A program made the translations under genes and the position numbers. Positions 23,923-33,364 of a stretch of 64,000 bases of DNA are shown here, piece by piece; the stretch's first letter is position 1; every line of letters starts with the position of its first letter. Under the pieces are notes generated by a model. That model did not search any database. It had not been told where the DNA came from and saw only the letters and a list, made by a program, of their open reading frames with translations. This DNA comes from Sphingobacterium mizutaii (GTDB lineage: Bacteria; Bacteroidota; Bacteroidia; Sphingobacteriales; Sphingobacteriaceae): assembly GCF_900187125.1 (NCBI RefSeq), contig NZ_LT906468.1:3596001-3660000 (forward strand), read 5' to 3'.

Positions 23923-26256
23923 ATGCGCTATCTATACAAATTGTTATCAAAAACTCAGGTTTTACTATTCCTGGTTTTTCCAATTTCATTAACCGCTCAA
24001 CAATTAGACCTACATGTAAATAATCCAAATTCAGGGAGGCAAGCGGATGTAAACATCAAAGTAAATGGAAAAACTATCGGAAAAACCAACCAAAATGGCG
24101 CGATGGTTATCAATTATGAACAATTCAAACAGCCTCTTAACCTACAGATCAGTCATTCAGGATATTTAACCATTTTCCACTCCGTTTCACCGGACACATT
24201 AAAACAGCCATTGAACTTTATCCTTCAAGAAAAAAATGACTTAGATGAAATTGTAGTTACTGCGAGTCGAAAACCTGAACATATATCCACAGTTCCTTCA
24301 TCTATTTCTATATTAACAAGCAAGGAGATTGAGGCTCAAAGCCAAATAAACACCAACATCTCCAATATTTTAGGGAACAGCATACCGGGCTTGGGGGTAA
24401 GCAGCAATAAGGCTACAAATACCGGACAAACTTTGAGAGGAAGGTCTGTCCTTGTACTGATAGATGGTATTCCCCAATCTACTCCCTTAATGAATGGAGC
24501 CAGAGATATCAGGTCCATTGATCCATCAGTGATTGAAAGGGTGGAGGTCATAAAAGGGGCAACATCCATTTATGGAAATGGTTCTGCAGGGGGAATCATT
24601 AATTACATTACTAAAAGCAATCATGATGTAAACAAAGAGATTTCTGGAAGCAGCAATTTAAGGAGTATAATTAATCCTCTCCATGCTTCTGAGACAATAG
24701 GTTATCGATTTGATCAGACCTTATTTGGGAAAGTAGATAAATGGAGTTACACAGTTAGCGGAACAGCAGAATACAATGGACTTCAACGGGATGCCGATGG
24801 GATCGCCCTTGGTCAAGTCGATGGTCTATCAAATTCCCATCAATACAATGCCTTTTTGAAAGTTGGTTATGATATCAATGAACATTCAGGTCTTTCCGTT
24901 CTGTACAATTTCTTTAACAGTTCACAACATGCCAAATACGTCAGCCAAACGGGCAAATATGGGCAAACTCCAACCATTGGTGTAAAGGGTGAAGATCCAG
25001 GAAAACCTACTGGTACTCCATATAACCATAATGCCATGTTAAGTTATTTCAACAATAACCTAATCGGATCAACTTCCCTTCAAGCCTCCTTATATTACAA
25101 TACATTCCGTTCGATGAATAGATATATTGAGAAAGGAACCGCTTGGTATGGACCGGGACAAACGCAAATCAATTCAGAGAAAAAGGGCTTAAGGGTAAAT
25201 TTGAATACTCCCTTTCAAATATTCAATGCTAATTCCGATATCACTTATGGTTTAGACCTATTGAATGATATAACCGACCAGAATCTAACAGATGGTCGAA
25301 TCTATATCCCGGACATGAACATGGTGAACATAGCTCCATATGCTCAATTGCGTATTGATGTTTTAGAAAACTTGATTTTAAAAGGGGGTGTTAGATATGA
25401 AAATGCGACGGTTAAAATCAAAGATTTCAACACCATCGCGACAGGACCAAATAATGAGGGAAGTATTGCCGTGACTGGAGGAAAAATCCCTTACAAAGGA
25501 GCTACCTTCAATGCGGGCCTTCGCTATAATAAATATGAAGTATTTAACCCTTTTATTAGTTTTTCCCAAGGCTTTGCCATCAATGAGTTGGGAAGAATCG
25601 TTAGACGGGCAACCGACAATGATCTGGATAGCATCAAAACTGACCCAGTAATCACCAATAACTACGAAGTAGGGTTTTCTAGTCACTTCAATATATTCAA
25701 TTTCTCCGCTTCCTATTATTACAGCACTTCAAAGATGGGGGTAGAATTGGTAGATGTAGGAGGATATTTGGTGGCACAGCGACTACCTGAAAAAGTACAA
25801 GGATTAGAATTTACCTTAAATGCTGAACTTTCCAATCAATGGACAATAGGTGGAACTTTTGCTCATGTTGAAGGTAAGGCAGAAGATTCTGAACAGGTGT
25901 CCCATTATCTTAATGGAACCAGAATTGCCCCAAATAAAGCTACTGCCTATATCATATATACCCCTACCGACGCTCTGAACTTACAGTTGCATTATATCCA
26001 TACCGGTTCACGGGATCGATTTGAAAAGAATGAAAAAGGTCTTTACAAAAATAGTGAGGGGCCAATCAAAGCTATTGACCTCTTTAACTTAACAGCGAGC
26101 TACAGGATCAACAAACAATGGGCACTTGGACTTGGCGTGGAAAATCTCTTGAACAAGGATTATTACCCGGTGATTAGTCAATATAGGGCAGTTGATGCCG
26201 AATATGTCAAAGGAACCGGTACAACCGCATCATTAAATATTAATTATAGATTTTAA
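23923..26256 (+). CDS. TonB-dependent receptor, probably for a siderophore or other iron complex
   Basis: 777 residues from ATG at 23923; the promoter at 23858-23889 rules out the upstream TTG. A signal peptide (LLFLVFPISLTAQ) is followed by a carboxypeptidase-like regulatory domain of about 80 residues. Then come the TonB box (DEIVVTASRK), the plug (GQTLRGRSVLVLIDGIPQS, VEVIKGATSIYGNGSAGGII) and a 22-strand-type barrel ending LNINYRF. Plug and barrel are of the classic FecA/FhuA type rather than SusC. The PepSY membrane protein gene starts at the very next base, the usual partner for reductive iron release, so iron-siderophore uptake is the likely job. No Fur box is evident in the upstream region. 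Confidence 0.92.
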   Translation: MRYLYKLLSKTQVLLFLVFPISLTAQQLDLHVNNPNSGRQADVNIKVNGKTIGKTNQNGAMVINYEQFKQPLNLQISHSGYLTIFHSVSPDTLKQPLNFILQEKNDLDEIVVTASRKPEHISTVPSSISILTSKEIEAQSQINTNISNILGNSIPGLGVSSNKATNTGQTLRGRSVLVLIDGIPQSTPLMNGARDIRSIDPSVIERVEVIKGATSIYGNGSAGGIINYITKSNHDVNKEISGSSNLRSIINPLHASETIGYRFDQTLFGKVDKWSYTVSGTAEYNGLQRDADGIALGQVDGLSNSHQYNAFLKVGYDINEHSGLSVLYNFFNSSQHAKYVSQTGKYGQTPTIGVKGEDPGKPTGTPYNHNAMLSYFNNNLIGSTSLQASLYYNTFRSMNRYIEKGTAWYGPGQTQINSEKKGLRVNLNTPFQIFNANSDITYGLDLLNDITDQNLTDGRIYIPDMNMVNIAPYAQLRIDVLENLILKGGVRYENATVKIKDFNTIATGPNNEGSIAVTGGKIPYKGATFNAGLRYNKYEVFNPFISFSQGFAINELGRIVRRATDNDLDSIKTDPVITNNYEVGFSSHFNIFNFSASYYYSTSKMGVELVDVGGYLVAQRLPEKVQGLEFTLNAELSNQWTIGGTFAHVEGKAEDSEQVSHYLNGTRIAPNKATAYIIYTPTDALNLQLHYIHTGSRDRFEKNEKGLYKNSEGPIKAIDLFNLTASYRINKQWALGLGVENLLNKDYYPVISQYRAVDAEYVKGTGTTASLNINYRF

Positions 26257-27453
26257 ATGGTAAAAAGCTTCATCCTTTGGTTGCATAAATGGTTAGGCCT
26301 TACCACAGGAATAGTGGTGGTAATTTTAGGCTTAACTGGTTGTGTCTATACATTTTTTGATGAGCTCAAATTAGTTTGTTATCCTGATCGTTATATTTTG
26401 AATGAGCATTATGAATCAAAAGAAGCTCTTCCATTAAGTTCACTCAAAGAAATTGCGATTAAGCAACTAAATGCTGGCGAATCTATCTCAAGGGTAGACT
26501 TATATCCTGATAAAAGCAGAAGCTGGATCTTTCGGGTACAGGAAATTGACCCTGACGCCTTTGGATATTGGAATTATTTCAAGACCTACAAAAGGATCTT
26601 TTTGAATCCCTATTCTGGAGAGGTCTTATTTGTTGAAAATTCTAAAACCGAATTTTTTCAGATCATCCTGCAGATGCACATGAACTTGCTCCTAGGTAAA
26701 AAATATGGAACCTGGGTCGTTGGAATATCAACAATAGTATTTGTCATCATCCTACTGTCTGGAATAGTGTTATGGTGGCCAAAAAGATGGAAAAGGAAGA
26801 CGTTGCGGAAAAGCCTTTGGATAGATTGGAAATCTAAATGGAAACGGTTAAACTATGACCTGCATAATGTACTAGGCTTTTACTCTTTCTTAATCGCATT
26901 GGTAATAGCTATCACTGGATTGGTTTTTACTTATCCTTCCTTTAAGAAAGCATACATTTCCTTTTTCAATTCATTTGATGGATCTGAAATCAAAAAGCTT
27001 GAAGGAGAGCCTTTCAAGATCCCCAATTATTACCCCGGTGGTGAACAGCTTGATAATGCCCTTCACTTCTTATTGCTAAAGTATTCCAACGCAGGAATGA
27101 TGTCCATCAGAAGTAGCAAACCAGAAGATGAAACTTTTGATGTGCAAATCAGGTTGACCGAAATGAGAACTGGGGAATTTAGATGGTATTACTTTAACAA
27201 AAAAGATAATAGCATTGAAAAGGTAAATTCTTCAGATAATTTAAAAGTTGGGGACCGATTAGGAACATTAAATTACGACTTGCATACCGGCAATGTCTCG
27301 GGGTTACCCACGAAAATCCTAGCCTTCATCATTTCTTTTATATGCGCTAGTTTGCCAATAACAGGATTTATAGTTTGGCGTAACAAGGTAAAAGGACAAA
27401 AAAGGAAAGTAGAAAAGCAGATTAAAAAGCGTGATTTATTGAAAACCAATTAA
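26257..27453 (+). CDS. PepSY-associated membrane protein (PepSY_TM, putative ferric-siderophore reductase)
   Basis: 398 residues with four membrane helices at about 10-32, 148-170, 205-228 and 352-374. Family marks are WLHKWLGLTTGIVVVILGL at the N-terminus, MHMNLLLGKKYG, VLWWPKRWKRK, LNYDLHNVLGFYSF and LNYDLHTGNVSGLP near the last helix. The paired His residues in helices 1 to 4 could bind haem. Such proteins sit beside TonB receptors, and some reduce Fe(III)-siderophore in the periplasm or inner membrane. It starts directly after the receptor stop (no gap). Its 3' end overlaps the convergent priA gene by 4 bases. Confidence 0.9.
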   Translation: MVKSFILWLHKWLGLTTGIVVVILGLTGCVYTFFDELKLVCYPDRYILNEHYESKEALPLSSLKEIAIKQLNAGESISRVDLYPDKSRSWIFRVQEIDPDAFGYWNYFKTYKRIFLNPYSGEVLFVENSKTEFFQIILQMHMNLLLGKKYGTWVVGISTIVFVIILLSGIVLWWPKRWKRKTLRKSLWIDWKSKWKRLNYDLHNVLGFYSFLIALVIAITGLVFTYPSFKKAYISFFNSFDGSEIKKLEGEPFKIPNYYPGGEQLDNALHFLLLKYSNAGMMSIRSSKPEDETFDVQIRLTEMRTGEFRWYYFNKKDNSIEKVNSSDNLKVGDRLGTLNYDLHTGNVSGLPTKILAFIISFICASLPITGFIVWRNKVKGQKRKVEKQIKKRDLLKTN

Positions 27454-29930
27454 TACGGATCCACATCGATCTGCACACGGACACCTTTGTTTTTCTTATC
27501 CAATTCAAAATGCAATAAGGCCTGTTTGATCAGTTCTTTTACTTTGGAAATCGATATATTCTTCCGTTCGATCTTTAAGGTAATCGTTTGAATAAAATTA
27601 TTTCTTACACGTGCCACCAATGGAGGTTCAGGACCTAAGACACGTTCCGCTAATTGCTGTCGAAGTAAAGAAGCTAATCTTTTTGCAGCGTCATGGACGA
27701 GATCTTGATCAGTATGTTTGACATCCAGCTTGATCAGTCTGTAAAAAGGTGGATATTGATAATTCTTTCGCTCAGTTATTTCTGCCATAAACATGGCCAT
27801 GTAATCATGGTTGGTAACCTGATCGAGGATCCTATGGTTTGGAGTATTGGTCTGAATAATCACTCTTCCTTCAGACTGCCTTCTGCCTGCGCGACCAGAG
27901 ACCTGGGAGAATAAAGAGAAAGCACGTTCATAAGCTCTAAAATCAGGAAAGTTGATCATGCCATCGGCATTGATGATTCCAATCAAGCTCACATTTCCAA
28001 AATCTAGCCCTTTCGTAATCATCTGCGTTCCGATCAAAACATCGAACTCTTGGTTATCAAAGGCAGAAATCACTTTATCAAAGCCATATTTTCCTTTCGT
28101 AGAATCCAGATCAAGGCGTCCGATACGAAGATCAGGAAGTTGGATTTCCAACTCCTCTTCTACCCTTTCTGTTCCGAATCCTTTGCTCTGCATATTAGGC
28201 AATCCACAGGCTGGACAGGTTTGCACCAGTTCTTCTGAGAATCCACAATAATGGCAATGCATCAGATTACTAGTCTTATGGTAGGTCAAGCTGACATCAC
28301 AATTCACACATTTCGCCACATATCCACAGGTTCCACATTGTAAAAATGGGGTGTGTCCTCTTCTATTCTGGAACAGGATGACCTGCTCTTTTTTCTGAAT
28401 GGTTTCTTCGATTGCCTTTAGGAGCTTCAAACTAAAGTAGGAGTACATCTCTTCCTTTCGGCCTGCTTCGGCGATATCTACAATTTCGATAGTTGGCAAT
28501 TTAGCCTCTCCAAACCTTTCGGTCAATTCAATCAAACCGTATTTGCCAGCCTTCGCATTATAATAGCTCTCTACCGATGGGGTAGCTGAGCCCAACAATA
28601 CTTTCGCTTGATGCTGATGAGCCAAGTAAATGGCGGTATCGCGGGCATGGTATCGAGGTGCAGGATCATATTGTTTGTAGGAGTTTTCATGCTCCTCATC
28701 CACAATAATTAACCCGAGCTTATGGAAAGGAAGAAAAACAGAGGATCTAGCTCCAATGACTACCTTAAACTCACCTTTATTGACTTTATGCCAAACCTCT
28801 GCGCGTTCATTGTCATTGAATTTTGAGTGGTACACACCTAATTGATCACCAAAGTGCAATTTCAACCGTTCCGTAATCTGTGCTGTCAATGCAATCTCTG
28901 GCAATAGGTACAAAGCAGATTTGCCTTCGCGCAAAACGGCTTCAATCAGACGGATATAAATTTGGGTTTTCCCTGAAGCGGTGACCCCATGAAGCAAAGC
29001 GACCTCCTTCTCAGCAAAGGAATTATTGATTTCATCAAATGCCTGTTCTTGTGCAGGGCTAAAGCTGAAATCTGGAGATAACAAAACATCCGTGCCTTCA
29101 AACCTACTGACTACCTTTTCTTCAACCCTAAAGACACCTTTGTCAATCAAGGCCGTAATGGCGCCAGCACCGGATCCGGATACTTCCATGATATCCTGCC
29201 TGCTGACATCATTCTTTGTTTTGATAAGTTGGAGGAAAGCAATGATTGCATCCTGTTGCTTTGGAGCTCGATTTAAGCTATCCAATAACTCACGTCGACC
29301 ATCCGGATCATTGAATTCGGAAGCCAACCTCAGAAAGGCTTTTGTTTTTGCCTTATATTTTTGCTTGATTTCTTCTGAAATCAGGATATATCCATGTTCA
29401 AATAGACTTCGTAATAAGGGGAAAACAGTCTTTTGGCCTAAGATTTTAATGACATCATTCACGGTCAGCTCGCCTGCAAGATCTAAAGCTTCCAGAATCA
29501 TATAGCCTTTATCTGAGAGCGAAGAGCGATCCAGGTTTGGATCATCCGATGCAACGATTTTGGTTTCTGATGCCATTTTAAGAGCTGCTGGCAAGGCAGC
29601 TTGCATCACATCTCCTACATAACACATGTAGTATTCTGCGATCCAATCCCACATCTGTAATTGGGTATCATTTACGATGGGCTCATTGTCTACAACATCT
29701 AAGATATATTTGGCTTCATATTGTTGAGGGGGATCAGTTGTGATATTCTTGACAACAGCTGAATAAATTTTGTTCTTGCCGAACTGAACGATCACCCGAA
29801 CACCTACAGCTACCTTATCATTCAATTCAAATGGAACACGATAGGTATAGGATTTAGCAATCGCCAATGGCAAAACAACCTCTACAAAATAAGTGACACG
29901 GCTAGGAGCCGTTAAATCCAGTTGAGACAT
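27450..29930 (-). CDS. priA: Primosomal protein N' (PriA replication restart helicase)
   Basis: 826 residues from ATG at 29930; an upstream TTG at 29936 lies inside a promoter-like TACCTTTG. Features in order: N-terminal 3'-DNA-binding domain (YFVEVVLPLAIAKSYTYRVP), Walker A in LLHGVTASGKTQIYIRLIE, the DEEH box in IIVDEEHENSYKQYD and GSATPSVES. A zinc-binding region with eight cysteines arranged CxxC follows (CGTCGYVAKCVNC, then CHYC, CPAC). Next come GTERVEEEL and GTQMITKGLDF, and last SGRAGR. It reloads the replisome at stalled forks. The short upstream region suggests a leaderless or nearly leaderless message. Confidence 0.96.
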   Translation of the reverse strand: MSQLDLTAPSRVTYFVEVVLPLAIAKSYTYRVPFELNDKVAVGVRVIVQFGKNKIYSAVVKNITTDPPQQYEAKYILDVVDNEPIVNDTQLQMWDWIAEYYMCYVGDVMQAALPAALKMASETKIVASDDPNLDRSSLSDKGYMILEALDLAGELTVNDVIKILGQKTVFPLLRSLFEHGYILISEEIKQKYKAKTKAFLRLASEFNDPDGRRELLDSLNRAPKQQDAIIAFLQLIKTKNDVSRQDIMEVSGSGAGAITALIDKGVFRVEEKVVSRFEGTDVLLSPDFSFSPAQEQAFDEINNSFAEKEVALLHGVTASGKTQIYIRLIEAVLREGKSALYLLPEIALTAQITERLKLHFGDQLGVYHSKFNDNERAEVWHKVNKGEFKVVIGARSSVFLPFHKLGLIIVDEEHENSYKQYDPAPRYHARDTAIYLAHQHQAKVLLGSATPSVESYYNAKAGKYGLIELTERFGEAKLPTIEIVDIAEAGRKEEMYSYFSLKLLKAIEETIQKKEQVILFQNRRGHTPFLQCGTCGYVAKCVNCDVSLTYHKTSNLMHCHYCGFSEELVQTCPACGLPNMQSKGFGTERVEEELEIQLPDLRIGRLDLDSTKGKYGFDKVISAFDNQEFDVLIGTQMITKGLDFGNVSLIGIINADGMINFPDFRAYERAFSLFSQVSGRAGRRQSEGRVIIQTNTPNHRILDQVTNHDYMAMFMAEITERKNYQYPPFYRLIKLDVKHTDQDLVHDAAKRLASLLRQQLAERVLGPEPPLVARVRNNFIQTITLKIERKNISISKVKELIKQALLHFELDKKNKGVRVQIDVDPY

Positions 29931-29933
29931 AAA

Positions 29934-29941
29934 CAAAGGTA
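29934..29941 (-). promoter_or_regulatory. -7 promoter element of priA
   Basis: TACCTTTG on the minus strand ends 4 bases before the priA ATG, so transcription would begin at or next to the start codon. No convincing -33 element is seen. Confidence 0.5.
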
Positions 29942-30018
29942 ATAATAGTATTTATTATTAGTATTCAGTATTCATGGCCTGAACATTTATTTTCACCAGC
30001 ATTTTCTCCCCATCAAAC

Positions 30019-30044
30019 AAAAAGGCACCGATCGGTGCCTTTTT
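30019..30044 (-). terminator. Terminator downstream of the DUF423 gene
   Basis: Perfect palindrome AAAAAGGCACCGA / TCGGTGCCTTTTT. It works in both directions by sequence; the gene ending toward it is the minus-strand DUF423 gene. Confidence 0.85.
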
Positions 30045-30077
30045 GTTAATTCTATTTTGAGAATCGTCAATTCAATT

Positions 30078-30467
30078 TTAAGCTCTGTTTTTCATTGCTG
30101 CAATAAACAATGCAATCCATCCGACCATAAAACATAGTCCTCCTAATGGAGTCACGGGACCAATAACAGAGATGTTTTCAATACCAAGCAGATTCCTGGT
30201 GCTCAGAAGGTATAGAGATCCAGAAAAAAGAACAATCCCTATCGTGAACATAATGAAAGAAACTTTAATGGATTGGCTTTTTGCTCTAGAAAAAGTGGAA
30301 AGGAACAATAGCGCCAGCGTATGATAGAAATGATACTGGTTGGCTGTTCCCCATGTTTCTAGTTGTTTCTCAGAAATCTTTCCTTCAAGACCATGTGCAC
30401 CGAATGCACCAAGTATTACAGCTAACAAACCGAAAAAAGAAGCAGTTAGGATAATTTGTTTGTTCAT
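30078..30467 (-). CDS. DUF423 family membrane protein (YgdD-like)
   Basis: 129 residues with four hydrophobic segments. The start LTASFFGLLAVILGAFGAHGLEGKIS, then WGTANQYHFYHTLALL and GIVLFSGSLYLLSTR, followed by GPVTPLGGLCFMVGWIAL, is the full signature of DUF423 (YgdD/YwdK). Inner membrane; function not established. It is monocistronic with a strong terminator after it, upstream of priA on the same strand. Confidence 0.93.
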   Translation of the reverse strand: MNKQIILTASFFGLLAVILGAFGAHGLEGKISEKQLETWGTANQYHFYHTLALLFLSTFSRAKSQSIKVSFIMFTIGIVLFSGSLYLLSTRNLLGIENISVIGPVTPLGGLCFMVGWIALFIAAMKNRA

Positions 30468-30539
30468 AAATAAAGCTAAAATAATCGCTTATGATTTTTC
30501 GTTTATAAATGTATAAAATAACTTCTTAAAAAGCACTCC

Positions 30540-30547
30540 TATTTTTG
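30540..30547 (+). promoter_or_regulatory. -7 promoter element of the 30600 gene
   Basis: TATTTTTG, 52 bases before the start codon at 30600 in an AT-rich region. The -33 element is weak. Confidence 0.4.
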
Positions 30548-30599
30548 CAATTTTGTCTATATTGAACACTAAAACAAACAAAAGGAAGACTATTCGTCC

Positions 30600-33248
30600 A
30601 TGAGAAATACAATAATTGTTTCGATCCTTCTATTTATTGCGGTGGTGGTTGCGTCGGTTTTTTACTTTGGGGATCTAAACAAGGAACAACAAGAATACGT
30701 AGGACCAGTACAGCATTTACCGGAGGACACCTATCTAATTGCATCATTCCTAAACGATGCTACAACAGACAATATCTTCAAGGATTTTGAGATTTTTGAA
30801 GCCATGCTGGGCAAACATGCCATGCATGAACTCAAACAACTAAAACAAAACTTACTTCGTAACAAAGAACTGTCTCCTTTGGTTGGTGGAGCGGAAATCT
30901 TGATGTCCTTCCATCCAGAGAAAAAGGGAATAAGCACCTTGTTCAGCATCCATAGCATGGACCAAGTTGACCAATCTGTCTTAGACCAAACATTCCTAAC
31001 ATTAAGCAAAAAGTATAAGGTAAGCACAGCTGATACCGCTGGAATACGTATTTATGAATTCAAGAACATCGAAAGAGATACCACCTTCAAGGATGATAAA
31101 AAGCTGGATTCAGTATTTTATGTGACCTATCAGGAAAACACCTTTTTCTCCAGTTTCAACAAAGGGCTTTTGGTCAAAGTCAATGACAAAAAGGTGGAAA
31201 AGCTAAAAAAAGATCAAGTTACCTTCTTCAACGAACATAATAACAGGAATGCTCCATTTACCATTTATGTACCACAACAAAATATTGCCTCTTTTATCTC
31301 TGTATTTAAGGAAAACCGCCCTGGAGATTTCTTGAGACAATTTGTCAACCTCAAAGGAGAAACGGTTTGGAATATCAATTTCAAACAAGATGCCCTGATG
31401 TTGACCGGCGAAAGCCAGTTGGTCGATAAGGATAGCGAGTATATTGGGCTTTTTGCAAATCAGAGAAAAACCAATCAGAGACTGTATAACTACTTTCCTT
31501 CCAATACCATGATGTACGTGGAGTACTCCTTCAGCGATTCCAAGTCATGGTTTGAAGACTTAGCCTTCTGGCAATCCAAACAAGACAACTTCCAACAGCT
31601 ACAAGGTCAAGCCAAGGAAATCAATAACAACCGTGAAGGTTTATTGGGAGACTTCCAATCTACTTTGGCTGGTAATTTTGCGGTTGCTGAACAGAGCAAT
31701 TCTGATTATTTAGGATTCATTACCATTCAGGACAGCAGCAAGCTGAACGAGATCATCAGCAATATCGCTGAAAATGTAAGTGATAGCACCTATAGGTTTA
31801 GGTTTGCGAATATCCCCTATCGTTATTTTGGTGATGGATTGAAGGCCTTTTCAAGACCGTATTTTGTTCGTATCAATGATATGTTGGTGATGGCTAATCA
31901 ACTTTCGACGGTACAGGAATATGTGCGTAAATGGAAAAACAAAGACTTCTTGGTTGCCAGTTTAGGATTCAAGAATTACGAACAGATCCAAGGTAATGAA
32001 GCCAATGTCACCTTCTTTATCAATACGAAAAACGGAGGTAATTTCATCAATAACACCTTGAGGTCTGAATATAGCAGGAAGTTCAGGGACGATGATGAAT
32101 ATGGATATCAGGACTTTTATTCCTGGTCATTACAGTTATCGGGTAATGCTGGAAATTTCATCAGCAGGTTCTACGCCATCTATAAAAGTAAAAACCGATT
32201 GGGTGTAACTCCAGAATGGGCTTACGATATGGGTAGCAGGCTGATCAATGGCCCCTATGTTTTCGAACATTCCGATACGTCCCAATTTATCCTTGTCCAA
32301 GAACAGGACCATACCGTTCATGCCATCCATCCTTCAGGAAAGAAACTATGGTCATCCGTATTCTCTGGAAGAATTGTTGGCAAGGCAAAACAATTAGCCG
32401 ATCGTAGCCTTTTATTGGTTACCGACCGCAGAAGGTTATACCGCTTTGATACCAGCGGAAAGACCTTGCAAGGCTTCTCTACAAGTGTTTCATCCGAACC
32501 TACCGGCAGTCCAACTATCGCTGAGTTCAGTGGGCAGCAGATCATATTGATCCCCGCAAAGGATAGGATTATGGCATACGATATGGAAGGCGGTCCAGTT
32601 AACGGTTGGGACAATGCGAGAATAGAAGGAGAAATATTGGGTCCTATTTACTTTATCGATCAACAAGCGGTGTTCGCAAGCAGTTTTGGAAGAGTATACT
32701 TCTTTGACCAAAGTGGCAGTAAAACCAAGGAAATCGATATTGAAGGAGATGTTACGTTCGTAGGATCTATGGGAGTGGTAAACAAGGAAAACAACTATGA
32801 GTTTTATTGTACGGACAATGAAGGCAATCTTCATCAAATAAAGGCAGATGGAACGAGCAAGATCGTCCTGAATGGAGAATGGAAAAAAGGCTATGATGCT
32901 TATTTTGAAAACATCAATGGTACTACAGCCCCTGAATTGATTGTCATCGATGGCTCCTACCTACAAGTATTTGAATTGGGTGATAGCCCAAGACAGCTGT
33001 ATGATTACACGTTCACCCAAGATATAGATGCGAAGCCTAATTTTTTCCCAGTTTCGAGCAGCATGTATCAGCTAGGCATTGCCGATCAGGAGAATCTTGT
33101 CTATCTATTTGCTGAAAATGGTTCCTTGGCGGATGGATTTCCAGTGGAAGGATTACCATTGTTCTATTATGGCAAGATCAATTACAATTCAGGCAATTAT
33201 TTGTTGACGACCAAGCGTGATTACAAAATCTACGCCTTCAGACATTAA
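30600..33248 (+). CDS. Large membrane-anchored protein of unknown function with C-terminal beta-propeller-like half
   Basis: 882 residues. A single N-terminal hydrophobic helix (about 4-25) with no lipobox should anchor it with the rest in the periplasm. Residues 30-540 resemble DUF3352-type proteins (LPEDTYLIASFLNDAT, VGGAEILMSFHPEKKG, NTMMYVEYSFSDS). From about 550 the sequence repeats blocks such as GKKLWSSVFSGRIVGKAKQL, LLLVTDRRRLYRFDTSGKTL and GSLADGFPVEGLPLFY, which look like PQQ- or FG-GAP-like propeller blades. I do not know a function. It is followed closely by nrnA and an FKBP lipoprotein but is probably a separate transcription unit. Confidence 0.8.
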   Translation: MRNTIIVSILLFIAVVVASVFYFGDLNKEQQEYVGPVQHLPEDTYLIASFLNDATTDNIFKDFEIFEAMLGKHAMHELKQLKQNLLRNKELSPLVGGAEILMSFHPEKKGISTLFSIHSMDQVDQSVLDQTFLTLSKKYKVSTADTAGIRIYEFKNIERDTTFKDDKKLDSVFYVTYQENTFFSSFNKGLLVKVNDKKVEKLKKDQVTFFNEHNNRNAPFTIYVPQQNIASFISVFKENRPGDFLRQFVNLKGETVWNINFKQDALMLTGESQLVDKDSEYIGLFANQRKTNQRLYNYFPSNTMMYVEYSFSDSKSWFEDLAFWQSKQDNFQQLQGQAKEINNNREGLLGDFQSTLAGNFAVAEQSNSDYLGFITIQDSSKLNEIISNIAENVSDSTYRFRFANIPYRYFGDGLKAFSRPYFVRINDMLVMANQLSTVQEYVRKWKNKDFLVASLGFKNYEQIQGNEANVTFFINTKNGGNFINNTLRSEYSRKFRDDDEYGYQDFYSWSLQLSGNAGNFISRFYAIYKSKNRLGVTPEWAYDMGSRLINGPYVFEHSDTSQFILVQEQDHTVHAIHPSGKKLWSSVFSGRIVGKAKQLADRSLLLVTDRRRLYRFDTSGKTLQGFSTSVSSEPTGSPTIAEFSGQQIILIPAKDRIMAYDMEGGPVNGWDNARIEGEILGPIYFIDQQAVFASSFGRVYFFDQSGSKTKEIDIEGDVTFVGSMGVVNKENNYEFYCTDNEGNLHQIKADGTSKIVLNGEWKKGYDAYFENINGTTAPELIVIDGSYLQVFELGDSPRQLYDYTFTQDIDAKPNFFPVSSSMYQLGIADQENLVYLFAENGSLADGFPVEGLPLFYYGKINYNSGNYLLTTKRDYKIYAFRH

Positions 33249-33340
33249 CCGACTAATTTTCAATTGATTTAGATAGGTGATAATTTAAATAAAGATAGAT
33301 TTAAAGCCGTAAAAATTTTTAATTGCAAACTTTTTTTCAG

Positions 33341-33348
33341 TAGGTTTG
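33341..33348 (+). promoter_or_regulatory. -7 promoter element of nrnA
   Basis: TAGGTTTG, 16 bases before the nrnA ATG, preceded by an AT-rich region without a clear -33 element. Transcription would start very close to the coding region. Confidence 0.5.
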
Positions 33349-33364
33349 CATTCACAAAAAACGT

